From Limnoperna fortunei (Eukaryota > Mollusca > Bivalvia > Mytilida > Modiolidae): DNA of 64,000 bases. This document shows, in pieces, positions 46,001 through 61,000 of the stretch. The notes beneath the pieces are model-generated. The model ran no database searches. It saw only the letters and a program-made list of their open reading frames with translations, and was not told the origin of the DNA. The position numbers were made by a program, and so were the translations under genes. Position 1 is the first letter of the stretch. Each line of letters begins with the position of its first letter. The DNA lies in the NCBI GenBank assembly GCA_944474755.1, contig OX104124.1, positions 22,914,452 through 22,978,451 on the forward strand, given 5' to 3'.

Positions 46001-49000
46001 ACAGTACGAACTAAATGGAGTATAATAGAGATTCAACGTAGTAAGCTTTACAAAATTGACAAACAAACTAATTTAAGCAAACACCAAAAACAACGATTCA
46101 CTTTAGTTTCCTATTAAGTAGAGCACAATTAAGAGACAAAACGAACCGATATCCGATCATATTGCATAATACTTGGGCTTCTGATAGTCCAAAATTGTTG
46201 TCACAGAGACTTCCCCAAGCTCCACCTGCCTTTATGTCCACTCGCCCATCTGCAGGAGATGATCCTCCACTTAATTTTACTTGAACCCCTCCTTCAGAAA
46301 AAAAGACAAGCAGGATATTTAAAGAATTTCGGGTTTGCAAATGTGTAAAAAACGTCAATTAATAATGTTTATGAAACCCACATAAAGTTTGTTCGCTAAT
46401 TATATATAAGTATCACACGCAGCCTCCATTTTTATTAGAAATTTTGTTTTATGAATGGTTTACTGAAATTATTTGTACTTACAATCTGTGAACATGTAAA
46501 CATCTTTGCTACGTTTAAATGTTGGATATAATCAATACCAACCTGTGCAGTCAACCCACACAACGTCATCAGTACAGAAGGATTTATTAAGTTCACCCTG
46601 ACAAAACCCAACATCCGTTTCTTTACCAACGCAGTCCAAAGCCCCCAGGATGACAGAAGAAGCATTTCGGGGTACTGTCAAAGTAAGTGGAGCTTTATTG
46701 CTGTAAACACATATTGCTTTAGATATTATTTAGGAGGAGCAGCATGTATGATCTGATGGACGTATAAATATTTGTAATGTATCTAAGTAAAATGTTAATT
46801 AACATTATAGAAAGGAAAACTACACAATAAAACTATTGTTAAATTTTGTATTTCTGACCTGTTCTTTTAACTGTTGTATTATAAAAAATCACATATTTGC
46901 ATGTACAAGCTGTCTTTTCTTTTCTAGCATTCTGAGATAACTGGCAAATTTACAAGAAGAAAAAAGACATTTAATTTGCAACAAAGAATCAAGACAATAG
47001 AAATGAGCAACACTGTTATATTTTTATGAATAAATGTTAATACGACAGACGCACGTTTGTCTAAACTAAACTCATCAATGACGCTTAATCCCCCAAAATA
47101 TTTAAAATCTAAATATTAAGATGTTCTAGAGCTTTATCAGAAAACTTCCAAAACTAGCTGTCTACTTCCACCTTGCGAATACATGTATAGAAAACCTTAG
47201 AATTTTAATAATTATAGGGCAGTAAATTGAAAGCAACAAATATATCTCTGAAAAAATAATGATATGGAAAATAAAATGTCATCAAATATACTAAAATTAT
47301 AAAATTTTCTACGCCTCAAGGGGGTGGAGGGCTCGGTGGCCGAGTGGTTAATGCTAGTCTACTGTTGATCACGTGGTCTGTCAAAACTGATGTTGCGGGT
47401 TCGAGTCTCACTGCGGAGAGGTTGCGCTTGACTCCACTCTTAATTGACAAGGATTGCCAGTTTTCCTACTGAAGGTCATGGGTTTTCTCCGGGTACTTCG
47501 CGTTCCTCACCAATAAAAAATAGGCGCCATGATATGACCAAAAAATTACTGAAAGTGGCGTTAAACACCAAACAAACAAACAACTACGCCACAGGTGTGT
47601 TTCGTCTGATTAAGATTCAACAACTCAAACCGAACAATAATTAAAATCCAAATATTTAAGATTTATATCCTCGGTATACAACCCTTATATAACAAAGAGT
47701 GAAAATTATGACATTTTCTTTTGTTTAGAAAATGACTTGCATGATAAAATTCATCATTTGACTAAAACCGATTAATGGATGTAACACATTAAGAATAATT
47801 GTATACAAAATCGTACTTATATCCCATCATTCTGCACACAACTGCAGAGCTCTGCGCAGTCCAGCGTTCTGCACAGACTGCACCCCAATTTCCATTATAC
47901 TTTATTTCAAGTCTTCCATCGCCTTTTGAGCCACCAAGGGCAAGTCGAATATTGTCAAGACCTTAATCAGGAATAAACTAGCTCAGTAAACGGTGAAAAT
48001 AGTAAACAGCTACATATAGAGTAAGCACTTAAAGTTAAACGGCACATGTATATTAAATGTAAAACACAGTTGGAGAAAACAATTTACTATGTAAATGTCT
48101 TAATGTCTGTGGATGGTACTGGAGACTGCAGCTTAGATTCCATGTTTTACAGAAAGGGGCGACAAAGAACAATTGTTAGAAATTTGACTGCCTTATCTAC
48201 AAATCTGCGTTATGTTAGTGGGTTCTCAAGCTTTATGATAAAGTTCAGACCTCGTTCTTGACGTTACAACAAGAGTGTCAGTTCAGTTTTTAGTATTGGT
48301 TCAATAACATTTAAAACTAAAAACTGCTTTTAATGTCTTGTATTTATCACAAGTTATATTACTTCTTATTGTACTGAACACTTTCATTAAATACGTTAGG
48401 TACTAAATTACATTATTTTAGAATAACTTGAATACAATTTTTCTTGCGTAAATGCAATGATATGTCTATAAATGAGAAAATAATTTACCTATGGGGGTTG
48501 CGGTACAACTAATGCCTAAATCTTCAGTGTGAGAGCATTGCGATCTTCCGAAAGTATTTTCTAGTGGACAAAACAGTATATTAGATTCTGTTCCAATACA
48601 TTTAGGCCCCAGGTCAAAGGAACTTCCATTGCCAGGTCCAAACCAGGAATCTTTATATAGCGATGCCGAACTACTCCTAGAATTTGATGCACCAACAGTG
48701 TTAATTATAAGGATTGAAAATTAATGTCAATACATTATTATATTTGTAGAAAACCTAATGGCAGCTATGACATCTGCTCTGTACTTATACCACAAAAGGC
48801 TCTAACTGCTGTTGATAAATATAACAAATTAAGAAAGTACTTACAGTTGAAAAAAATGCTAAAAGTGAAGTAGAAAGAAAAAGAGATGACCTAATTGAAA
48901 AACAATTTTTCGATTGCGGTAAGAAAATTAGTTAGAAAGCGGTGTAGTATTATATTGTTGGAAGCCTGGAAAGGGCGCAATCACAAAAAGTCAACCACAA

Positions 49001-52000
49001 ATATCTGCTACTAGGATTTACATAGTATAACTTGACAAAGCCAATCGTTCGTGTGTGTTGCATCCGCCACTTAGGGTCGTGACGGGTAAACGTGTGGAAT
49101 TAACGCTGAGAAACCTTCAAGTATAAATACAAAACACAAGTAACGATGGTTTGAGACACTGGCCACAGTTTACGTTTGTATTATAAACGCGATATATGAT
49201 AAGTTAAGTTATTGCTTCAAGCCTTTGTGCAATATTTTAACTATAATACAGTACTTGCACCCGTAAACGCAACACTTTGACTGATTGATAACTGATTGCT
49301 GACGGATTTTGGAACGCTGACGGATCGCTGACTGATTGATGATGACTACATCCGTACAAAATTATGAATCCGTCATTACCTTGGTAACCGTCAGCGATCA
49401 GTGCGATCAGTCCAATCAGTGCGATCCAGAATCCGTCATTTAATTATATGCATAAATCGGTTAGTTTATTGACGGATTCGTATAAATTAATAATTTAAAG
49501 ATAAAACGGATTCTGCGTGATTTGTTTATAATATATGCATTTATTATACCATTTTTATAATAAAATAAAAACAAGCGTTTAAAAGAACTGTTAATACAAT
49601 GTCTCGTTCTAAATGAATAAATTTAACATATTTAGTGATAGATTTTTTTTCAGGGGGGTAGGGTGAATTTCCATTTATCATTTATAACTTTAGACTAGAC
49701 GTTTTCCGCTTTTAAAATACGGACGTGCGCCTTGGCACACGAGATACTTTTTTAAAGTCATTGTGTGTGTACTTTTTAAAATTTACTTTGTTTTAATTAT
49801 TTTGTTAATAAAATTACACTATGTTTAAATTTCGTCACAGATGCATTAGTAATAGATTGGGGGAATTTCCATTTATTTTTTTTATTAATAACTTTAGACC
49901 AGTTTTAGCCTTATTATGAGGTAAAACGATCCATCAATGAGGACATAACAGTTGACATTTTTATACTTCTAATCTAATATTTGCGAGTGAAACGAATTTT
50001 CACATTTCAAAATATTTAATTTTACTAACCGGAAGTTGAATGGACGGTATGGAGCCATCAGTCCAAATCAATCCGTCAGATCAGTCAAATCGTTCCAAAT
50101 CCGTCAATTGACGGATGGACGGATTGGGAACGATTTGACCGATCTGATTGATTGATAACTGATTGGTGACGGATTTTGGAACGCTGACGGATTGATAAAA
50201 GTGTCGCGTTTTCAATCTCAAGTACTGTAATTGTACGTAGCGGTACACTATTAGAATAAACAAAAATGATTGTTTTTTGTAACTATTGTAAATTTACGTA
50301 AAACCTCTCGACTATTAGCTGTACATGGTATCATTTAATGAGACAGTCGACTTTTAAATGTTATCTCTTTCAGTTGGCATTATGCATAATCACAGAAAAG
50401 CGCAGAAATACCAAAGTAGCTATCAAATCTAGCAGTTTAAAACATTTATACAAAGCCATGGGAAACACAGTCGACAACAAACACAGAACACAACAACAGA
50501 TAAACAAAATATGCAAAAGCCAGCGGCATGCGACACGAACTCCTAAGAAAATGAAAGTAAAGCCAAGTCGTAGGAATAATAATCAGGCTTGCCTGTTTAA
50601 CACACCCGTGGTATCGTTGGCTGTCAAACCAGGGTAAGTCAAGTCCGGTAGAAGAAAGCACTACTTACAACAAGCCTACATCTGTACTCATTACTCATTT
50701 AAAAGACATATATGTATTCGGCTACAAGAACATGGTAACTTCGACATATTTTTAAATGAAGATTATAACCATAGAGCAACAAAACCACGAGTTTGCAGTT
50801 TCCACATTAATTGAATAACTCGATCAAGAAAATCATAGCATTCCCCAAAAGTTCTGAGGTAAATTATCAGTTGTAAAACCCCTTATGCTTGAGCGAAGGA
50901 ATGTTGCTGCACATGAAAAGTTGACGATTGTTTGGTGAATGATAAAAAAACTTGTCAAGCATGTAGTTTGTTTTATCTTAAAGTGGTTGTAAGTAGTCCG
51001 TTCATTTGAACGGAGGAACAATGGAGGAACAAATCTGCAAGCAATATTACATTGAAATACCTATTATCTGTTCAAACACGTCCACGAAATTTAATGAATC
51101 TGTTTTCAATCAGAAAATTTAAGCATTTTACTGATTTGGCCATTCGTAATTTGTTTTTAACTTCATACTTATTGATGACGGAATAGGTCTTGGTATGACC
51201 GAAAACCAGATCTACGCTTTCCACTTTCTTAACAAGGAAACCAACGTCTAATTAGCTTTGCCAATCTTAACTTTCATTAAATAAGTGTAATAGTGGTATA
51301 CAATGTGGAAGAATGAAATGGTTTTATACTACAAAATGACGAAAAGGACCTAGATTGAAGCAACTATCAGGTTTTTTTTTTTAGAAATTATCAGGATCCA
51401 CAATGTTTGTATGAACTTTTGTGAAACTACTCAAGATTTTAACATAGTGTTTGGTAATTTATTACGTGCTTTCAAAATTTGCTTACCAGTAGCCTAAGCT
51501 TTTACACATTACTTTACTGGCCGTAGCAGTAACTTCTTTACCACAGATACTTCCAAATTGACTGCCTACATGTGTCACAACTGTTCCTTCAATTTTACTT
51601 CCATAAATCAAGTTGAATGTAGAATTTACTAGTTAAAGAATATTATATTCGGCAATAGAAATACATTATTAAAGACACATTTTTCCTCTATTTAAAAAAA
51701 TATGAAAGCTTCCAGGTCCTCACATGTAAAATTGGTACCAAATAAATCATTTGGGTTTGTTTATTTTTAAAAATATTAATTATTTTCTTTTAATAAGAAG
51801 AAATAATTTTTCTACAATATTTGAGTTTTTGTCCAATTACTACGAAAGGTGAGTACTATTTGTTGACAACATTGCAGAAAGTATTGTCAACCTTGACCTT
51901 ATGATTAAATTGTTTAAGGTAAACAAATGTTGAAATCTTTTTAGAATCAAAAAAATTAAACGATAAAATGCTTAACTGACCAGATAAAACGAATTATATG

Positions 52001-55000
52001 TCTCTATGAATATGATTCTTTAACGTTGCAAATAGCAACAACTGAATACTGCGGATATCATTGATTTCTTACGTGAACAAGAAACCCCTGCGTCGTGAAA
52101 ATGATCACAAAACGGTCGTCCGCCTTTATGCATGGAGCAATGCAGCAAATCAACTTCTGTGCCATTACACTTTAAATCTGATATGTCAGCCAGTCCGCCT
52201 CCACCACCAAAGTAGCTTCCCGTAAAAGCTTTACCTGTAACTAAACTTCAACGAAAAATGAAAATGAATATGTAAGAAAGCTGTTTTACACCTTGAAGCC
52301 ACACATGTTGTCAAAGTACTTACCCATATACCATTGATAACTAGTGCTGCAATATTGAGGTTGCGCGAGTTTTCGAAAAGTAGGATCTACTCCAACATTG
52401 AACATGTTGACTAGGATTGCCAGTTTCCTGCCAAAAGTATGGGAGTTTTTTCTTGACACTCCGGCTTTCGATAAAACTGGAGACTATTTTAACAATTTCT
52501 AAAAATGAGATACTTCTAGTAATTGTAACATGACTGTTATGTTTTTGCAGTATTATTTTTTTTTTAAAGTTGTGTTAGTTATTATTGAATAAAAGTATTA
52601 AAAAAAACTCCTACTTATTAAGTGGATATGGCGCCAACATTTTGCAAACGGTAGTTGCGTCTTCATCTTCCCATCCTTCGTCACATACAGTTGACCATGT
52701 CCCATTCATAAATATCTCTACTCTCCCTTCCATGGTATGTGACCCTCCAGATAGTCTTATATTTGTCGCCTCTGAATGAAAACATCTTTTCTAATGAACT
52801 TTTGGTAAATGCAATTTTTTTTCTACGTTTATTAATGGGCACTCATACCCTCTCGTCGACAAACTGTTTATTTACTCCTATAATGCTAAGTTCCTAGACG
52901 GCATGCTGAAGAACTGGCTATTTCACATCGAAGATGTTATACCAGATCTTGCGATCGGTATTTTGATTTTCTAGACCGCTCACTAGGGTTGACTACTAAG
53001 ATACACAAACAATGGTTTCCAGTAGGTTGATGGTATTTCTTCGTAAGTTCTAGGGTCGACCCCATGACTTAATTGATGCATATGGGAATACGATAGGACA
53101 TTTTTACTGAGTCATAGGTATTTTCTTTTTTTCAGTCATGACACTGAGTAAACTGACGTGTAAAATTAGAAGCAGGCAATGCTTACTAGTCAGGAGCACC
53201 TGAGTGCACCCATGCTTCTTGTTGGGTTCCGGTTACTTACTTTCGGTTTTTGTGTTTTAGATTTTGTTTTGCATTATATGTTTGTTTATATCAGAATGTG
53301 CAATTACCATGTGACCATCGGTTCTTGTTATATAAGCTTTTTCGTCTACAGCAGATTTGTCCATATCTGTTTTTTTATATTATTTTGTTTGAATTTGAAA
53401 CAATGTCTTACTGCAAATTACACCAGCTTCATTGTTATTGCTGCAGGCGTAATAACCCCAATCTTTTGTTCTGCAAGCGTTGATGTCTGGTTCGTCACCG
53501 GCGCATGTGAGTTGATCAAGAAGTCTTACTTTATTACTTGGTCCGAAAAATGACATATTTTTAGGATATGCATCTGAACTTCTGCAAAAACAAATTAAAA
53601 CTAAAAAGGACACATTGTTTCAAATTTTAATATAAGGACATTTCTTTAGTTTCAATCACTAATATGCAAAATAAAGATCGCTATGGCCATACGTTTATTT
53701 TCTCCATAAATTGTTTGAATTTTCTAGGCAAAATACTCCTCAAATATCATCACAAAATAATTTAGGCATTCTGAATACATGTTTAGCAATAAAACTACTT
53801 CATTCTCAAATTAGAAGGTCAGCATCGATGAATTTGATCTTAAATGATTTATTAGGATCCATGGACATACTCATCTTTGAACCCAAGCATTCTGCAAACA
53901 ACCCTAGCCTCTTCTTGTCCAAATCCGGTATCACATACTGATCCCCATTGTCCGTTGTGCCATACCTCGACGCGTCCCTCCCAGGGACCACCACCGTCTA
54001 CAAGTCTAACCTGCGTTGGACCTGAAAAAGTTATAAATTAAAATATTTTTTTTTTATTTTAAATTACTTTGTGGTGTTACTCAACATTTGGTGCTGACTT
54101 GGTAGTTGACTCTAACATACAGAGCTCATATTTTCTGGTCAATATTTGCAACGTTTTTATTTACACTTTGTTACATTTACTTTAAGAAATGACGTCTGCA
54201 AATAGCTGGTTATGTGTTGGTCTTTTTTTCAGCTCATCATGTCTGGATCATGCTTGATATTAACACCACTAGTTGGCCGTCGTAATTATCCGTCCAGCGT
54301 CCGTCTTAGCATGAACAGTTTTATTATTTTTTTATTTTACAACTGAACTAAGCTATTATTATTGTAACTTATGGATTCACACTTAATGTAACATTGACAC
54401 CCTTACTCAAAGTACAACATAAGATGATAGCATTGCAATTCATACAAATGCAGAGAATTTGAAAAATAGGTGATCTGCTTCATTTAATTTTTAATGCCAG
54501 CTCAAATTTAATTTAAACTGTAGTCGGATAAAAGTAAAAAATTGAATTATGTTAATTTCAAGAAAAAATTCCCTCTGAAACCACAGGCCTACTTTTCACC
54601 AAACATGGCATAAAAAAGATCTTTTGACGGTCCCGTATGGAGATTATATCTGTTATTCCAGGTAATCAGCCGAAATTGGGTCAAATAAAAAATTAGAACT
54701 TAAATTACTAATTATTTGTTCACTATTGCACAATTTTGCTGTAATTATAGGGGAAATTTTAAAAAGGACCGGTATTGTTTTGAGAAAAAATTAATTTAAT
54801 TACTTTTACTTGCTCCCTCCTTTGCTGCTATATGTGTTTATATATGGAAAACAAATGCTATCGTGCTGTCTATTCGCACATACCTTTAATGAAAAAATGT
54901 ACAAGACGAGGAAGCTAAAAATAATACAAATAAACTACAGACAATTAGAACATATTCCGAATTTTCGTAAGTTAGTTCGACCTATAAAATCTATCTTAAA

Positions 55001-58000
55001 AATGTGTCAAGATAATCTTAGAGTCCATAGAAACATGATCTATTGTTACCACCAACGATCGAGGTAACTCTAGATTTATACAAAAGGATAAGCGACAGAT
55101 TTTAACTCGATTGTATTAAATCTAACGTGTAACCTGATGAATGCTTACTACTCTTTTCTTAGCAATTGTGCGTTTTAAGACAACTAATTACTTTAAAGGA
55201 AAGAACACTTTATTTTCGTTTTTACAAATTTGACATTGACATGTGATGACCGCAAGCATCCAATGTCTTTTTATTTCAAGTGCGAATTGGGGATCGGGTG
55301 ATAATAATATGCTATGACCCCTGTACTTCAATGATTATAATTTAATACTTACTACACTTCAATCCAACAGCGCTTTGATTTTGGCATGTAGTTGAAGATT
55401 TCCAGTTTAAAAGGCAACCGGAAATATCATTTTCATTGCCGCTACATGCAAGATTTTCCAAAACAGTAGGACCTTTAGATTTACCAAACTCTTCATGCCG
55501 GTAATATGTGTTTCTGTTAATATAAATTAAGAGATAAAAAAGTATTTTGGAGCAATATTTTTATTGTGTTAAATAAACACTGTATGATATTTTATTAGCT
55601 CAATTAGTTTAAACTTAAATGTAATTTTTGCCAAAAAAGCATAAGGGATTGAATACAAGTAAGATTCGTACTCAGGTAGTCCTCTCCAATTAGGGTTTAG
55701 TATTAAAAACTGCATAAAAGGGACGATTTGGTTTAATCTATCCAGGTCATCATTCTCCGACATTGTACTTGCTTCTATCTAAATGTGAATCCATTGAAAT
55801 CAAAAACTATGAAATAAATATGAAAATTGCGTTTATTATCGTGTTCTAAATGTTTAAGAAATATTACAAATTTGTGAAAAATTTCGTTTAATGTTTTGAG
55901 TTATAATTCTATTCATGCTGTAATTTATTTAAATTATGTGCTTTGATTGGATAAAAACACTTAAATGGCGTCTTCTCAGATAATTTATATATCGATATTT
56001 CCTTTGAGCGGACTATTTTCAGTATCCAATGTAAACAAGATGGCGTCCTCCTAGCGTATCGTCACGGAGAGGAACAATGTTTTCTCTGCACCAATGATTT
56101 CCAATTAAATCGATTGAGATTTCAAATAAAATATAATATAAATAGAATTTAGTGTTTCATTTAGTTTTTTCCTATCAATATTCTACAGAACCTTGATTCC
56201 CTTGATTCCCTTGGTACTATGTTTTGCATATTCCTACGCTTTCCGGCCTAGGTACGTTTTGAGGTCTAGATGGGTTTCTGTAATTGTTTTTGCGGTTTTA
56301 AAAATCGCAACGATTATTTCCAAGAATTATAAGGATTAAACGCTGTGTTTTAGAAAATTATCAATGTGTAAACTCCGGCAACTCCCTCACAAACATGACA
56401 TAAAGTCCTCCGGACCGGACTTTTATTTAGTTTGTGAGTGGGTCGCCGGAGTTTACACATTGATAATTTCCTAAAACCCAGGGTTTCATCCTATAATAAC
56501 TTGTGTTTTATGTGACCAATGCAAGTAAGGTATAACTTGGGTAGCTCCATTCGAATAGACAAATCATATTTCACCTAACAAAGCAATTTATGAAATATAT
56601 ATTTAATAATCAATACGTGTACCAGCTACATACTTAATTTGTAAATATCCTGATAAATGCGTTTTGAAGACATAACATATGATTCTATGAATTGCATTTG
56701 TAACATTACAGGTAAAATATATTATATAGCTTTACAATAAAAATGCAGCGCGTTAATTCGTGCATTTAAATTTAATAGAAGTTTTTCTGACGGAGGTAAA
56801 GGTTGTCTTAATAGGTTCCCCGGCTTCCTCCTACAATTAAAAAAACTAAACTGTCAACAATGTTTGCACGTCTATGCTTGTTCTTTTCGTGGCTTGTCTG
56901 TTAGCTAGGGTTGGGAATTTATACTCTTTATTACGTCTTTGTATCGTCTGATATATTGTTATAACTTAAATTATACGTACACTCTTTCCATGCCTAACAT
57001 TCTACATAACACATTGGCGTCATTATTTGTGAAACTCCTTCCACATATTGATCCCCATTGTCCATTGTAGAAAACTTCTACTCGTCCTTCGTTTGGTAGT
57101 TTTCCATCGGCAAGGCGAATGCCTATTTGAGCTTTGAAAGATAAGCAGTATTCAATTGCAGGTGTTATTATATATAATAATCAGTTTGTTATGGTGTATA
57201 TAGTCTAAATAATTTTCAAATAAAAGTTCGATATATTTGGAATTTCTTTTTTTCTGAATTCACTAGCATGTTCATGCCTTACAGCAATCATCAGTTAAAT
57301 AAATATCGTTAATAATTGACATTTTTATATTATGAATATTAATACAAATACATATTTACAAAATATATTAAAATAAATATCAAATACGAATTGTCAGTAA
57401 TATAGTTATTAGTCCTTTAAGGATGGGTTTAAATTTCTTCATAGAGTTGTTTTTCTTTTATTTCTTGGAAAACATTACTGAACGTCTTCCTTTAAGATTG
57501 AAATATTTTAAAGACCCCGACAGCAAGTTTCTAACTGTTCGGTAAGTGATATTTTCCGCTAACGAGGGTATCTTATTTATTGACGATGGAATGTCTCTGT
57601 TGCTTAAATAGCGCAATTAGTACACCTTATACAATCAATTAAGTGTTCATTTTTACTTTTCATATCTACGTTGGTTTAAATTTTTCTTCGATGGTCTAAT
57701 ATTATTTCATTTCAAGTATGAATGTTCGCACAAGTTTTACATCGTTTGTCACCCCATTTTAATTTTCGTAGTTTTAATGTCTGTGTGGAATTAGAATCAA
57801 GTTGTGCTATGTTTACTAAACGTTATAATTTGAGGTTGTCTTTTACTATATCGGTTATTACCTTTAAGCTTATTTCATGGTGCAACTATCGGAATTTTGT
57901 GTTTTCCGACATTGAATATATTTGTGTTGACCTTTTACTCTGGAGAAAAGTTCTATCGATTATTAAGTTTTTAAACTTATTCCACAACTATTGAAATGTT

Positions 58001-61000
58001 GTGTTTTCCGATATTGAATATATTTGTATTGCACGGATTGTGAACCATAAAAGGCAATAAGCTTTTGTCTGTCGGTTGGATATATTCTTAATAGCACGAA
58101 TTTCGGTGATTGTTATTTATGTCGATTTATGTCGATTTTTCTATGGCGTTGTTTATAATATAGGATTAAACGCTTATTTTCGGTAATTCATCGATGTATG
58201 AACGAGGTCGTCTCACTCACAAACAAATAAACTGTAGAAGGCCGTTTTTGAGAAGTTTGTGAATAAGTCGAACTCGTTCATACATCGATGAAATGCCGAA
58301 AATAAGCGTTAAATCCTTATAATTCTTTTAAAATTGTTTTTATATATTTACATTCATTTGTATAGTTAAAAAGTAGTCTCCAAAAGTCGTTCATCAAAGT
58401 ATGAACGGATCTGGGAAGTACTGGTTTAAGGCCTTTTGACCAATCAAAAATGACTATTAACGTAAACGAATGTAAGATCAGAAATTATTGGTTTATGGAT
58501 ATCATTTATTTATCATGAACGTCCTTAAATCTGCAAGTAGTACTTTTTGTAAATCAGGTTTGTCTATTACTGGGCATAGTTTGCGTGGTTAAACAAAATG
58601 GACTATTCCGTATTTGATGGATAGCAAGATTTGAAATTTAAATACTTATGAGTGTCTGTATCTTTGTCGGCTGTAATTTCTCCATTAATATGTTTTCGAC
58701 TAAGATATCCAGAAACGTTATATGTTGATTGCTTATTTACGATGAAACATTAATGGCTGTGTGCAAGAAATTTTCAGTTTTACTAAATGTTTTCAAACTA
58801 AGATCGAGTATTATCCAGATTATAAAACAAATATTATCCGAAAAATCTATACCATGAATTTCCTATGTATTTTGTCATCTTAATTCTAAATGGTTTCTCG
58901 ATTTTTTTATATAGATTTTCATTTATAATTTTTTTTATTTTTTGGTTCAATAAATCTATTCTCTATGCAAATTGACGGTTTTGCAATATATCCAAATAGA
59001 AGAATACATACATAAATATTTTCACAAAGCTAAATGACTCTATAGCATGACCTTATCCTGCGTCAATTTAATTTCTACGGGATACCAACTTCATAATTTA
59101 GTGTCATAGGCGTATTTTATACAATTACAAGTCGTTAAACTTCAATCAAACGTCTGTTTAAATCAGAAACACTATCTACTCAAGTATTTCGGATAGTTTG
59201 TTAATCAACAAAACAAATCCTAGTAATTGATTCCCAGGGTGACACTTTTAAATATGTAATGGTTAAATTTATTGTCAGCCAAATATTACATTTTACAATT
59301 AAATTTCAGAAATCAGAATAAGACGTGGAAGTGCTTACGGCATCTTATAGCTTGGAAGGTGCATGTATCATTTGATGATTCAATTTGGCATAATCCTATG
59401 TCAACCTCAAGTCCGGTGCAAGCTATTTTGTGTCCAGTCCTGTTTGCATCAGAACCATAGTGATGAAGTAAGACCGGATCAGTGCTGTGATAAAAGTAAA
59501 GTTTGTGTATTATATGAACTACGCATGTACATTTTTTACATCCACCAGTTTTATGGAAAATTTCTCCGATCTTAGTTATATATGTTAGACTTAAATCAAT
59601 TGCGCTTTCTCAGATCTATGGCCGATTACGTCACTGCCAAAATTGAATATTGTCTAATCAATGGTCAATAACGTCATCAATATCAGCAACTATTGGATCC
59701 ATGGCTGATTTATATGTTACGATCATGAACTTTGAAGTCAATGGTTAGTTTATATTGCATGAATTTGACTTGTTAAGCTCAAAAGGGTTTATAAGGAATA
59801 TCTTTTATTACCTTAACATTACAAACAAGAATTCTCATGTTTCTGCTTTTCTGTTTATTGTGTTTTTTTTTTAAATAAAATAAAAAGAAATGATTTCTTA
59901 AATATAATGATCCGATTGTTTATTTTCTTCCAAAACGTTTATATACAGATTATGAGTGGAAACAGTATTTAGTACTATCTCAAGACGATTTACCGGATAT
60001 TTTTTTCCAATTTTTCTGGTAATTTAATAGACGTTTTGCTATTCTTTTTTTATTTTTGTTTAGTCCGTGTTACTATCAACATAGCTGTTGTGTAATTTAT
60101 CACTGCACATATTTAATAGTACATTCATCCTATTTGTTATCACAATATCTCAAGTTTGTAATTCAAATTACTTTGAATTATTGAGTTTACTTTCCTTATA
60201 TTTTGGCTGATTTCATTCATCTATTTAACTTAAATTTTGTCTTTGTAATTTCTTTTGCATAGACAGAAGCTGTCATTTTATGCAGTATACGTAGAGTCTC
60301 TTATGATAATCGCATAAAACATCCGTGAGAGATTCTACAAAATTATATTGTGGAAAAATTGGCAGATATATTAGTATTACTTTTTGACACGTGTAGGTAT
60401 CTTTAAAGATAAGTTTGTCCTACTGTAAGTATCTTAATTTACAATGACGAAACCAATAATAACAAATAGATTTCGTAAGTGATTTTCAAGATTGTTATAC
60501 TGTCAGTTTTCGTAATAAGTGAATTGATAAATCTTTATCTTAATTATGCTAAATATATTTACATATCAGGAAAACCTAACGTTCTGCAAACAACCTTCGC
60601 AGTATTCATATTGAAGCCTTCATGACAGACAGGATACCAATTTTTTTCTTGAAATACCTCAATGACCCCCTCATAGGAACCTTTGCCGCCATGTATTCTA
60701 ATTTGCGTATCTTGTCCTGTATTAAACAGATTTTATAGCAAAATATGAATGCTGTCTTTTCTTAATTGGAACATAGAACTCTTTTCTTGATATTTGACTT
60801 CTACAAACATTTATCTGAACAATTTCCAATTGAATTTGAAGATCAGATAAAAATCCGTCTAAATGGTATCAAGTCAGTTTGAAATAAGTAACAATCAAAA
60901 TATATTTCGACATCCATCAGATATTAAGTTCTGAAGCAAGACATTGTTAAGATATTTGCCTAATAATTATTGAAAATCACAAACAGTTTTCAATTGTTAT

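Noticed and set aside
47329..47407. tRNA-Leu/Ser-like gene
   Set aside because: A and B boxes are present but the rest does not fold as a tRNA and is followed by a SINE body and CAAAC tail; it is a SINE head.
50338..50637. Lys/Arg-rich plus-strand open frame
   Set aside because: No recognised domain and no splice or expression context; open by chance or an old element remnant.
53179..53553. 124-residue plus-strand frame
   Set aside because: It runs antisense through the well-supported second exon of SRCR E and has no family match.
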